A stretch of 64,000 bases of DNA from JAJYTL01 sp046705265. GTDB lineage: Bacteria > Pseudomonadota > Alphaproteobacteria > Ferrovibrionales > Ferrovibrionaceae. The stretch is taken from positions 27,438 through 91,437 of the forward strand of contig JBJKQL010000062.1 in assembly GCA_046705265.1 (NCBI GenBank), in the 5' to 3' direction. The notes under the pieces are model-generated. The model was not told where the DNA came from. It ran no database searches and worked only from the letters and a program-made list of their open reading frames with translations. Every line of letters begins with the position of its first letter. Position 1 is the first letter of the stretch. Positions 24,920-33,033 of this stretch are shown here, one piece after another. The translations under genes were made by a program, and so were the position numbers.

Positions 24920-25313
24920 TGACGAGAATCTGCGACGCGACGCTGATGTATTTGCGCCCGGCATCGCGAGCCGCCGCCACCGCCGCGGCCAGATCGTCCT
25001 TGCCGCGGACACTGGCGAGTTTGATCAGCATCGGCAAGTTAGTCCCGGCGATGACTTCTATCCTGCCCTTGCTCATGATCGAAATTGCGAGATTCGAGGG
25101 GGTACCGCCGAACATATCGGTGAGCAGAACGACGCCCGCGCCACTATCCACGGCGGCCACCGCGGCGAGTATCTCTCGCCGACGCTCCTCCATGTCGTCG
25201 TTGGGGCCGATACATACGGCTCGCATGGCGTCCTGAGGACCAACAACATGCTCGGTGGCGGCGATGAACTCCGCCGCCAGCCGCCCGTGGGTAACCACCA
25301 CCACTCCAATCAT
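24906..25313 (-). CDS. manX: PTS EIIA component, mannose family
   Basis: 135 residues. EIIA-Man fold with active-site His in VVVTHGRLA (about residue 9) and the partner motif LLTDMFGGTPSNL. No IIB, IIC or IID genes are nearby, so this is a regulatory rather than a transport EIIA, as in other alphaproteobacteria. It receives phosphate from HPr encoded just downstream. ATG 25313 gives the canonical MIGVVVVTHG start. Confidence 0.9.
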   Translation of the reverse strand: MIGVVVVTHGRLAAEFIAATEHVVGPQDAMRAVCIGPNDDMEERRREILAAVAAVDSGAGVVLLTDMFGGTPSNLAISIMSKGRIEVIAGTNLPMLIKLASVRGKDDLAAAVAAARDAGRKYISVASQILVNDSR

Positions 25314-25339
25314 CGGTTCCCTTTCCGTTCTCACCTATT

Positions 25340-26230
25340 CTAGCCGTCATCGCCGCCGATGTCGCGGTGACGTACGTTCACCCGATATCCCGCTTCGCGC
25401 AAGCGCCGAGCCACCTCACCAGCGGCAAAAACCGAGCGATGCCGCCCACCCGTGCAGCCGATCGCGATCGTGAGATAGCTTTTGCCCTCTTCGGCATAGC
25501 AAGGAAGCAGAAAGGCGAGAAAATCGGTGAGCTTGGCGAAGAACGGTGCCCAGCGTTTGTCCTTGATGATGTATGCCGCAACCGCCTCGGCCATGCCCGT
25601 CAGAGCCTTGAGCCGCGACCGGTAAAATGGATTGTTGAGGAAACGAACATCGAAGACCAGATCGGCGTCGCGCGGCACGCCACGGCCGTAAGAGAACGAG
25701 GTCACGGTCACCGCAAGGCCAGGGGCATGGTCGAGCGAGAAATGGCCGGTCAGGACGCGGCGGAGGTCGGGCAGGGTCATTTCGCTGGTATCGACCAGCA
25801 CGTCGGCTCGTGCTTTCAGAGAGCCCATCAAGCTCCGCTCACCGCGGATGCCGTCGGCGACCGGGCGGTCGGTGGCAAGCGGATGACGGCGCCGCGTGGT
25901 GACAAAACGACTCTTTAACACCTCGTCGTCGCAATCGAGAAAGAGGAAGCGCACTTCGATGTCCGACGTCTTACGCAGAAGACGGAGACCCTGTATAAAG
26001 CGCGACGGCACGAAGTCTCGGGTGCGCGTGTCGATACCGATCGCGAGAGCATTTGCGGTTTCGCCCTTCGGAACCACGGGTGTCGCGCCTGTGGCAAGGC
26101 CAGCAAGCAACGACAGCGGCAGGTTGTCGACCGCCTCATAGCCGAGATCTTCGAGGACCTTGAGAGCCGATGACTTGCCGGCACCCGACATGCCACTGAC
26201 CAGCAGAACCCGTGTTCGAGCGGCAGTCAT
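25340..26230 (-). CDS. rapZ: RapZ family nucleotide-binding protein
   Basis: 296 residues. N-terminal P-loop SGMSGAGKSSALKVLEDLGY (about 10-29), a central DCDDEVLKSRF, and the C-terminal RapZ domain with GCTGGRHRSVFAAGEVARRL. In E. coli RapZ is an RNase E adaptor for the sRNA GlmZ that senses glucosamine-6-phosphate. GlmZ is not expected here, so its role in alphaproteobacteria is less clear. It sits between hprK and the EIIA gene, a common arrangement. Confidence 0.93.
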   Translation of the reverse strand: MTAARTRVLLVSGMSGAGKSSALKVLEDLGYEAVDNLPLSLLAGLATGATPVVPKGETANALAIGIDTRTRDFVPSRFIQGLRLLRKTSDIEVRFLFLDCDDEVLKSRFVTTRRRHPLATDRPVADGIRGERSLMGSLKARADVLVDTSEMTLPDLRRVLTGHFSLDHAPGLAVTVTSFSYGRGVPRDADLVFDVRFLNNPFYRSRLKALTGMAEAVAAYIIKDKRWAPFFAKLTDFLAFLLPCYAEEGKSYLTIAIGCTGGRHRSVFAAGEVARRLREAGYRVNVRHRDIGGDDG

Positions 26231-26243
26231 AATCCGGTGCCTG

Positions 26244-26669
26244 TCATTCCCGGTCTCGGATCGCGGCCCTGAGGGCGAGGCGAATCTTGGCGCAAGCCGA
26301 GGTTTCAAAAGGGGCGAGCCGCAGCAACGGCAAGGTCACGCCGACGATCTCGCAGAAAGCAGGCTCGGGAAACCGAGCCACTTCGCCCTGCGCGACAAGT
26401 TCGACCACGAGCGCGACCCGCGCCTCCACCGCGCAAGGCACCTCGACGAGACCGAGACCCCGGGCTTCCATGAAGCCCTGAATCGTCGGCGGTGCGCGGC
26501 CGATTACCGCCCCGTCCTCGTATGAAAGCGCCACTTGGTCATCGGCGACGAGCCAACCGCCGGCATCGATCAAGCGTAACGCGAGATCGGATTTTCCGCT
26601 GCCGGATGGGCCACGCAACAGCACCGCCGCCTCGCCCACCGCTACGCACGTCCCGTGCATCAAGGTCAT
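26244..26669 (-). CDS. hprK: HPr kinase/phosphorylase, short alphaproteobacterial form
   Basis: 141 residues, only the catalytic C-terminal half of the Firmicutes enzyme. The P-loop is GPSGSGKSDLALRL (about 20-33) and the signature EARGLGLVEVP matches HprK. It is expected to phosphorylate HPr on Ser. The frame opens at TTG 26678, but ATG 26669 gives MTLMHGTCVAV, the usual N-terminus. It lies between chvG and rapZ. Confidence 0.92.
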   Translation of the reverse strand: MTLMHGTCVAVGEAAVLLRGPSGSGKSDLALRLIDAGGWLVADDQVALSYEDGAVIGRAPPTIQGFMEARGLGLVEVPCAVEARVALVVELVAQGEVARFPEPAFCEIVGVTLPLLRLAPFETSACAKIRLALRAAIRDRE

Positions 26670-26739
26670 GGGCGGCAAAAGTGCGCCTGGCCTGGACGCA
26701 AGTCAATGTGGCCCTTCTCCCACCCGGTCGCCGCCCCGG

Positions 26740-28545
26740 TCATTGGACCGGCAACTCCACGATGAAGCGGGCACCGACCACCCGCCGCGCAAGATCCACT
26801 CGATTCTCGGCGCTGATTCGTCCTTCATGCGCCTCAACGATTTGGCGCGAGATCGAGAGGCCAAGGCCGGAGTGGGTCCCGAACGGCTCCGTCGCTGGGC
26901 GCTCGCTGTAGAAACGATCGAAAATCGCCTCAAGCTTGCCCTCGGGAAAACCGGGCCCCTCATCATCCACGGTGAGGCGGACATAGCGCCCTTCGCGTCG
27001 AGCAGCGAGGCGAATGATCCCGTACGGCGGACTGAAGGAAACCGCGTTATCGACAAGGTTGCGGATCACTTGACCAAGCCGCGTTTCAACGCCCGGCACC
27101 TTGAGATCGGCATCGCTCGCCGTGAGATCGAGTTCGAAGCGTGGTCGACCCTCGGACGCCGCAGCCGTATAAATCTCGACCACGGTGCGCAGCATGGCGG
27201 CGAGGTCGACCGGGCCGGTTTCCGCTCTCGACAGTTCAGCATCGAGCCGAGAGGCATCCGAAATGTCACTGATCAGCCGGTTGAGACGGCCGATATCGGC
27301 CTCGACGATCTTAAGGAGGCGTCGCTGCTGCTCAGGGTCGCTGGTACGCGTCACGGTTTCGATCGCGCTACGCAGGCTGCTTAGCGGATTCTTGATCTCG
27401 TGCGCGACGTCAGCGGCAAACGCCTCGATCGCGTCCAAGCGGCGATAGAGCGCGAGCGTCATGGCGCGAAGCGAACCGGACAGATCGCCGATCTCGTCGC
27501 CACGGTCGGTGAAGTCGGGGATCGCCACATGGCGCCCTTGTAATCGACGCACCCGGTCAGCAGCCTGCGCCAGACGGCGGATCGGACGGCCGATGGTACC
27601 AGCGAGAAGGGCCGATAGCAGTGCGGTGATCAGAAGAACTCCAAGCAAAAGTTCCAGGGCATGCAGGCGCTCGTTCCGGACCGCGGCTTCGATATCGTGG
27701 CTATCGACGCTGAGCACGAGTGCACCCAAAACCTTGCGTAGGCCCTCGACCGGCACAGCGACGCTGATATCCATCAGGCCATTGCCAATGTTCGCCACGT
27801 TGCTTGTGACATGCCCGTCAAGCGCACGCAAAACCTCAGCGGATTCTTGCCGCGCAAGCCGAGAATAGCCATGTTCGCTTGCAGGCGGCGCGAGGAACCA
27901 GCGGAGGATCTGATCATAGCGGTGATCGAACCACCGCATCAGCGGACTCGGGGTTTCGGGCGGCGGCAGGACGCCCAAGACGACCTCCCGCCGCGTGACC
28001 AGTTCGCGGCTATCGGCCAAGAGAAGGCCATCCTCATCATACAATCGCGCCCGCGTATGCACAGTCGAGATCATGCGCCGCAGCATCTGGCGCGCTGCCG
28101 TGGTATCGAGCGTCATGGCGCCCGTCGGCGAGCTCAGGGCATTTTCGCCAAGCGCCCCGGCGATCAGTTTGCCCTGGGTGACGAGAGAATTGATCTCAGC
28201 ATGAACCAACCCGGTTCGGTACTGATCGACATAAAGCAAAGCGGCGACCAAAAGCGCCGGTGCCACCACGTTGATGGCCAGAATCGGCAAGGCGAGCGGC
28301 GAAACGAACCGCCGGCGCCGACCGTGCGCAGGCTCGGGCGGAACGGCCGGCGGAACCTCGCCCCGCGCGGCGGAAGTCGTGGACGATTTTGGCGTCGTCG
28401 GACCGACCGTTCGCTCGCTTTTCCGTTGCGCCCGCCGTCCTCCGGGCGCAATGCCAAGAGCACGGATCAGCCGCTTAAGCTCCGCCGTCGACCTAAGCAA
28501 AATGCCCGGTGCCGACGATTGGCCCGCCGCCGCGCCCGCAGTCAC
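26740..28545 (-). CDS. chvG: ChvG-type sensor histidine kinase
   Basis: About 601 residues from GTG 28545; the start is uncertain because there is no ATG before the first membrane segment and the frame stays open into chvI. The order is a low-complexity cytoplasmic tail, TM1 (LPILAINVVAPALLVAALLY), a large periplasmic sensor, TM2 (LLLGVLLITALLSALLAGT), HAMP, the DHp with AHEIKNPLSSLRSAIE, and an ATPase domain with VDDEGPGFPE and GLGLSISRQI. ChvG/ExoS senses acidity and envelope state in Rhizobiales and phosphorylates ChvI, encoded directly upstream. Confidence 0.88.
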   Translation of the reverse strand: MTAGAAAGQSSAPGILLRSTAELKRLIRALGIAPGGRRAQRKSERTVGPTTPKSSTTSAARGEVPPAVPPEPAHGRRRRFVSPLALPILAINVVAPALLVAALLYVDQYRTGLVHAEINSLVTQGKLIAGALGENALSSPTGAMTLDTTAARQMLRRMISTVHTRARLYDEDGLLLADSRELVTRREVVLGVLPPPETPSPLMRWFDHRYDQILRWFLAPPASEHGYSRLARQESAEVLRALDGHVTSNVANIGNGLMDISVAVPVEGLRKVLGALVLSVDSHDIEAAVRNERLHALELLLGVLLITALLSALLAGTIGRPIRRLAQAADRVRRLQGRHVAIPDFTDRGDEIGDLSGSLRAMTLALYRRLDAIEAFAADVAHEIKNPLSSLRSAIETVTRTSDPEQQRRLLKIVEADIGRLNRLISDISDASRLDAELSRAETGPVDLAAMLRTVVEIYTAAASEGRPRFELDLTASDADLKVPGVETRLGQVIRNLVDNAVSFSPPYGIIRLAARREGRYVRLTVDDEGPGFPEGKLEAIFDRFYSERPATEPFGTHSGLGLSISRQIVEAHEGRISAENRVDLARRVVGARFIVELPVQ

Positions 28546-28618
28546 TTCTGACGGGGAAGCCGGTCCCGAAGGACTCGACTTCTCGCGCGGTGACGCCGGC
28601 TCGAGCCGTTCGCCGCTC

Positions 28619-29320
28619 TTAAGCTTCTTTGTACCGGTAACCAAGCCCATAGAGGGTTTCGATGGAGTTGAATTCGTCGTCCACCGCCTTGAACTTCTTA
28701 CGCAGCCGCTTGATGTGACTGTCGATGGTACGATCGTCGACGTAGATGTTGTCGTCGTATGCGGCATCCATCAGCTGGTCACGGCTCTTCACATGGCCCG
28801 GTCGCTGCGCCAAGGCATGCAGGATAAGAAATTCAGTGACGGTAAGGGTTACGGCCTCGCCTTTCCAGCTGCACCAGTGGCGCCCGAGATCCAAGATCAG
28901 GGGGCCGCGACTCAACACCTTGTCAGCGCCCTCCTCACCGTCGGAATCAGACTTGGCAAACTCGGCCCGCCGCAGCACGGCACGGATGCGCTCGACCAAA
29001 AGCCGCTGCGAAAATGGTTTGCGGATGTAGTCGTCGGCGCCCATCTTGAGACCGAGCACCTCGTCGATCTCGTCGTCCTTCGAAGTCAAAAGAATGACCG
29101 GCACGTCGGACGAGCGTCGGAGTCGGCTCAACATCTCCATGCCGTCCATGCGTGGCATCTTGATATCAAGGATGATGAGATCGACAGCGCCCGCATTCAA
29201 ACCACGCAGAGCCTCGGCGCCGTCTGGATACGTGCTAACGTTAAATCCCTCCGCTTCAAGCGCTATCGAAACCGACATGAGGATGTTGCGGTCGTCATCT
29301 ACCAGAGCAATGGCCGTCAT
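28619..29320 (-). CDS. chvI: ChvI-type response regulator
   Basis: 233 residues. The receiver domain has the acidic pocket VDDDR, the phospho-acceptor Asp in LIILDIKMPRMDG and the conserved Lys in LLTSKDDE. The OmpR/PhoB winged-helix ends HIKRLRKKFKAVD and ETLYGLGYRY. It is transcribed before chvG. In Rhizobiales, ChvI controls envelope and acid-response genes and influences pckA, which lies nearby here. Confidence 0.93.
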   Translation of the reverse strand: MTAIALVDDDRNILMSVSIALEAEGFNVSTYPDGAEALRGLNAGAVDLIILDIKMPRMDGMEMLSRLRRSSDVPVILLTSKDDEIDEVLGLKMGADDYIRKPFSQRLLVERIRAVLRRAEFAKSDSDGEEGADKVLSRGPLILDLGRHWCSWKGEAVTLTVTEFLILHALAQRPGHVKSRDQLMDAAYDDNIYVDDRTIDSHIKRLRKKFKAVDDEFNSIETLYGLGYRYKEA

Positions 29321-29460
29321 CTTCCCTCCTCAGGGCAAACTTCCCTGGCCCGGCGGCCAGACCAAAGAATTCATAGCCTCGAATTTCAGTCTTCGTGCCT
29401 GAAATTACCTCCCGCGCCGTGGATCTTGCGCCGGCCCAGCGCTTGCCTCTAGATAAGACA

Positions 29461-29940
29461 ATGGATTCCGAAACCCCCGCAGCCTGCGTCCTTCGGTTGG
29501 TCGCCAATGGGTCAACTGCAACCCTAGCGACTCGCCTCGGGCCCGAAGGTTGGCCTTATGCCTCACTTGTCCTCAGCGCGACTGATGGGACCGGAAACCC
29601 GATTCTGCTGCTTTCGGCGCTGGCGCAACATAGCAAAAATCTGGATCGGGACCCACGCCTTTCTTTACTTTATGGTAAACACGACGCAGGAAGGGTTGAA
29701 AGTTTCGATTATCTCGCCGAGGCTCGCGTCACGGTTCTCGGGCACGCCGCAAGGAGCGACGATGCCGCGCTCCGCGACCATTTTCTAACCCGCCATCCAG
29801 AGGCGACGGATTACGCGAACTTCGACGATTTCGCGTTCTATCGCGTGCACATCGCGCGTGCACATCTGATCCAGGGATTTGGTCGAATTCTTTGGCTCGA
29901 AGCCGCCGATCTCGCCACGTCCGGAATCGGGATTGGTTAA
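29461..29940 (+). CDS. HugZ-like pyridoxamine-phosphate-oxidase-fold protein
   Basis: 159 residues with the split-barrel FMN-binding fold: GSTATLATRLG, GWPYASLV, LLLSALAQHSKNLDRDPRLSLL. This resembles heme-utilisation HugZ and related proteins, but the C-terminal heme-binding extension of HugZ is absent. Function is therefore left as a flavin or heme-binding family member. ATG 29461 gives the conserved beginning; the frame opens earlier at 29395. Confidence 0.8.
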   Translation: MDSETPAACVLRLVANGSTATLATRLGPEGWPYASLVLSATDGTGNPILLLSALAQHSKNLDRDPRLSLLYGKHDAGRVESFDYLAEARVTVLGHAARSDDAALRDHFLTRHPEATDYANFDDFAFYRVHIARAHLIQGFGRILWLEAADLATSGIGIG

Positions 29941-30177
29941 TCCGTCTGATTATCGACCCGTCTTGGTAGGAGTTTTTGCCACTCCGATGCCACGCCGCTC
30001 TCTTGCATCCATGCGTTCCCTCCCTTAAGTAGAAACAGGAGAAAGAAGCGAGTTTGACGTCCGGGTGCCGTATTAACGGGGAAAAGGAGCGGCGGTTGTT
30101 CAGTCGAACAGATAGCCGTCAGCCGGAAAATAAAGAGAAAAGATAATAAAAGGGAAAACGAAACACAGGAGCGGGCG
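29941..30177 (+). other. Intergenic region upstream of pckA
   Basis: 237 bases without a credible gene. It must hold the pckA promoter. The last 60 bases are unusually A-rich, with a good ribosome-binding site (CAGGAG) just before the GTG start. A short palindrome lies at 30097-30110. No clear -35/-10 pair stood out. Confidence 0.5.
30097..30110. promoter_or_regulatory. Short palindrome upstream of pckA
   Basis: TGTTC and GAACA are perfect 5-base arms around AGTC, 68 bases before the pckA start. It could bind a regulator such as ChvI, but I have no motif match to support that. Confidence 0.25.
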
Positions 30178-31788
30178 GTGAAACAGAGCGGATCACAGAT
30201 TTCACGATTTGGCCTGAACGGCCAGGGGCTTGGCGAGGTCGGCGTGGCGCACTGGAATTACGGCGCCGCGGCCCTCTATGAACAAGCGATTCGTTCCGGT
30301 GAAGGCGTGCTTGCGGCCGAAGGGCCGCTCGCGGTGGTAACGGGCGTTCATACCGGCCGCGCCGTAAAGGACAAATTCTTCGTCCGCGAAACGGGGAGCG
30401 AGCGGAATATTTGCTGGGGCCCTGTCAACCAGCCGATCACCGACAGACAATATGCCGATCTTAAGGCCCGCGTTCAGGGACATCTTCGCGGCAAACACGT
30501 TTACGTACAGGATCTCTGGGCAGGAGCCGATCCGAACTACCGCCTACCCGTCCGGATCGTTACCGAATTTGCTTGGCATTCGCTCTTTGTCCGCAACATG
30601 TTCCGCAGGCCGACACCGGAAGAACTGCTGAACTTGGAACCGCAGTTCACCATCATCTGCACGCCGACGCTTGAGGCCGAGCCGGCGCGCGATGGCACCA
30701 AGTCCGGCACGTTTATCCTGGTCAACCTCGCGGAACGGATGGTGTTGATCGGGGGCACCTCTTATGCAGGCGAGATGAAGAAATCGGTCTTCACCATTCT
30801 CAACTATCTTCTGCCGGAACGGAATGTTCTGCCGATGCATTGCTCGGTCAACGTCGGCGCCGCTGGCGATTCGGCAATCTTTTTTGGTCTTTCCGGCACC
30901 GGCAAGACCACGCTATCCGCCGATCCTCGCCGCACGCTGATCGGCGACGACGAACATGGATGGTCGCCGAGCGGGCTCTTCAATTTCGAGGGCGGATGCT
31001 ACGCCAAGGTGATCAAACTTTCGGCCGAAGCCGAGCCCGAAATCTATGCCACGACGCGCCGCTTCGGCACGGTCTTGGAAAACGTCGTGGTTGACCCCGT
31101 AACCCGCCGGCTCGATCTCGACGACGGTAGCCTGACCGAGAACACGCGGGCAAGCTATCCGATCGACTTCATTCCAAACGCGAATTCGACAGGTGTCGCC
31201 GATCATCCGACTTCGGTGATTTTTCTTACCGCTGATGCCTTTGGCGTCCTGCCGCCAATCGCTAAGCTGTCACCGGAACAGGCAATGTATCATTTCCTCT
31301 CGGGCTATACCGCCCGTCTCGCCGGAACCGAAAAGGGTCTCGGCAGGGAGCCGCAGGCGACCTTCTCCACCTGCTTCGGCGCGCCCTTCATGCCGCGCCA
31401 TCCCGTGGTCTATGGCCGCATGTTGAGCGAGAAAGTGGCAGCGAACAACGTCTCTTGCTGGTTGGTCAATACCGGTTGGACCGGCGGTGCCTATGGCACC
31501 GGGCATCGCATGCCGATCGCCCACACCCGGGCACTCGTCAATGCGGCTATCGAAGGTAAGCTCGGCAACGTACCGATGGTCGAAGACCGGAATTTCGCTT
31601 TCGCCATACCGACTGCTTGCCCCGGCGTGCCTTCGCAACTGCTCGATCCTCGCGGGACCTGGAGCGATGGCACGGCCTACGATGCCAAGGCACGCGAGCT
31701 TGCCGCCCGTTTCAACGAAAACTTCGTTCAGTTCGCCGATCATGTCGACGAGGAGGTCCGCGCCGCAGCGCCGCGCCGGGCGGCGTAG
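30178..31788 (+). CDS. pckA: Phosphoenolpyruvate carboxykinase (ATP), GTG start
   Basis: Converts oxaloacetate to phosphoenolpyruvate, the key step of gluconeogenesis. 536 residues, normal length. Motifs: VHWNYGAAALYEQA near the N-terminus, GVHTGRAVKDKF, the metal/ATP loop FFGLSGTGKTTLSADP, and IGDDEHGWSPSGLFNFEGG. The GTG start has CAGGAG about eight bases upstream. It is close to chvI/chvG and hprK, the usual alphaproteobacterial neighbourhood. A strong terminator follows. Confidence 0.97.
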   Translation: MKQSGSQISRFGLNGQGLGEVGVAHWNYGAAALYEQAIRSGEGVLAAEGPLAVVTGVHTGRAVKDKFFVRETGSERNICWGPVNQPITDRQYADLKARVQGHLRGKHVYVQDLWAGADPNYRLPVRIVTEFAWHSLFVRNMFRRPTPEELLNLEPQFTIICTPTLEAEPARDGTKSGTFILVNLAERMVLIGGTSYAGEMKKSVFTILNYLLPERNVLPMHCSVNVGAAGDSAIFFGLSGTGKTTLSADPRRTLIGDDEHGWSPSGLFNFEGGCYAKVIKLSAEAEPEIYATTRRFGTVLENVVVDPVTRRLDLDDGSLTENTRASYPIDFIPNANSTGVADHPTSVIFLTADAFGVLPPIAKLSPEQAMYHFLSGYTARLAGTEKGLGREPQATFSTCFGAPFMPRHPVVYGRMLSEKVAANNVSCWLVNTGWTGGAYGTGHRMPIAHTRALVNAAIEGKLGNVPMVEDRNFAFAIPTACPGVPSQLLDPRGTWSDGTAYDAKARELAARFNENFVQFADHVDEEVRAAAPRRAA

Positions 31789-31809
31789 CGGCGAGAGCAA
31801 AAAGCAAGG

Positions 31810-31842
31810 AGGGCGGCGCCGGCGAGGCGCCAGCCCTTTTTT
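31810..31842 (+). terminator. Rho-independent terminator of pckA
   Basis: The stem GGGCGGCGCC pairs with GGCGCC-a-GCCC around the five-base loop GGCGA, with one bulged A, followed by six T. It lies 22 bases after the pckA stop. Confidence 0.85.
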
Positions 31843-31860
31843 GTGGGAACGCCGCCGCGT

Positions 31861-32877
31861 TCAGATGCGGATCACGATCTTGCCGAAATGACCGCCTGCC
31901 GCCATGTGGTTATAGGCATCGGCGATCTCCCCCATTTCGAAAATACGGTCGATGACTGGTATGACACGGTGGAGCGCCATCGCCTGAACCATGGTTGCTA
32001 GTCCTTCACAAGACCCAACCGTGACACCCTGAAGACGCAAATTCCGTGTCACCACCAGCGGGATAAGAAGTTCCTGGGTCGGCCCTGACAGCACGCCAAT
32101 CATGCTGATGGTGCCGCCGGCCCGCACCGCACGGAGCGATTGGGCGAGCGTCGCAGCGCCGCCGAGCTCGATGATGTGATCGACGCCGCGGCCGCCATTG
32201 AGCGCCACCACCGCCTTGCCCCATTCCGGCGTCTTGCGATAGTTCACAATGTGATCCGCCCCAAGCGCGCCGGCGCGTTCGAGCTTCTCGTCCGACGATG
32301 ACGTGATAATCACCTGGGCACCGCAGAGCTTTGCGAACTGCAGCGCGAAAAGCGCGACGCCGCCAGTACCCTGGATTACCACCGAATCGCCGGGGACGGT
32401 TTGGCTTTGTGCGACAAGCGCGCTCCAGGCCGTGAGGGCGGCACAAGGAAGCGTTGAGGCTGCCTCGTCGCTCAAGTAATTCGGCGTTCGGACCAAGCCG
32501 GTCTCGGCAAAGCAGCGGTATTCGCTCAAGACGCCGGGCAGATCGGAGGATAGTCCGCCGACGAATTTCTCATCCCGCGGCGGGCCGGCGATCCAACCCT
32601 GGAAAAAACTACCGATCACCCGATCGCCGGGCTTGAACTGGGTAACCCCCTCCCCCACCGCCGCGACCTCGCCGGCCCCGTCGGAGAGCGGGACGATCGG
32701 AATCACCTTGCGGCGACTATAGACGCCGTTCACCATCAGGAGATCGCGATAGTTGAGCGAAGCCGCACGCATCCGCACCAGAACTTCGCCCGCCTTGGGC
32801 TCGGGCTTCGGCATCTGGCTAAGTTTGAGGTGTTCAAGGCCGACACCCGTCAGCTCGACCGCCTTCATCACCGTCAT
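31861..32877 (-). CDS. MDR-family NAD(P)-dependent alcohol dehydrogenase / quinone reductase-like
   Basis: 338 residues. GroES-like N-terminal domain (SLNYRDLLMVNGVYS, DGAGEVAAVGEGV) and a Rossmann domain with VVIQGTGGVALFALQFAKLCGA. The zinc-ligand Cys cluster of classical alcohol dehydrogenases is not evident, so it resembles the zinc-free quinone-oxidoreductase branch. The substrate is unknown. It is convergent with pckA, whose terminator separates them. Confidence 0.85.
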   Translation of the reverse strand: MTVMKAVELTGVGLEHLKLSQMPKPEPKAGEVLVRMRAASLNYRDLLMVNGVYSRRKVIPIVPLSDGAGEVAAVGEGVTQFKPGDRVIGSFFQGWIAGPPRDEKFVGGLSSDLPGVLSEYRCFAETGLVRTPNYLSDEAASTLPCAALTAWSALVAQSQTVPGDSVVIQGTGGVALFALQFAKLCGAQVIITSSSDEKLERAGALGADHIVNYRKTPEWGKAVVALNGGRGVDHIIELGGAATLAQSLRAVRAGGTISMIGVLSGPTQELLIPLVVTRNLRLQGVTVGSCEGLATMVQAMALHRVIPVIDRIFEMGEIADAYNHMAAGGHFGKIVIRI

Positions 32878-33033
32878 TCCGACCCTCCCTTTACCATCAC
32901 TCGAATTTCACGGTGCCTTGCCTGAGAACAGGAGACGCGAAACGCCTCCTTCTGCTTTGCCAAACGTGTGTACAGGCCGCGGTTCAGAATCCGCTTTTGC
33001 ACTCGCCTCGGTGCCAGGCGGAGGGATCGAGTT

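Noticed and set aside
32878..33033. tRNA-like or structured RNA between polA and the dehydrogenase
   Set aside because: No cloverleaf arms or anticodon loop could be laid out; only a short imperfect hairpin near 32930.
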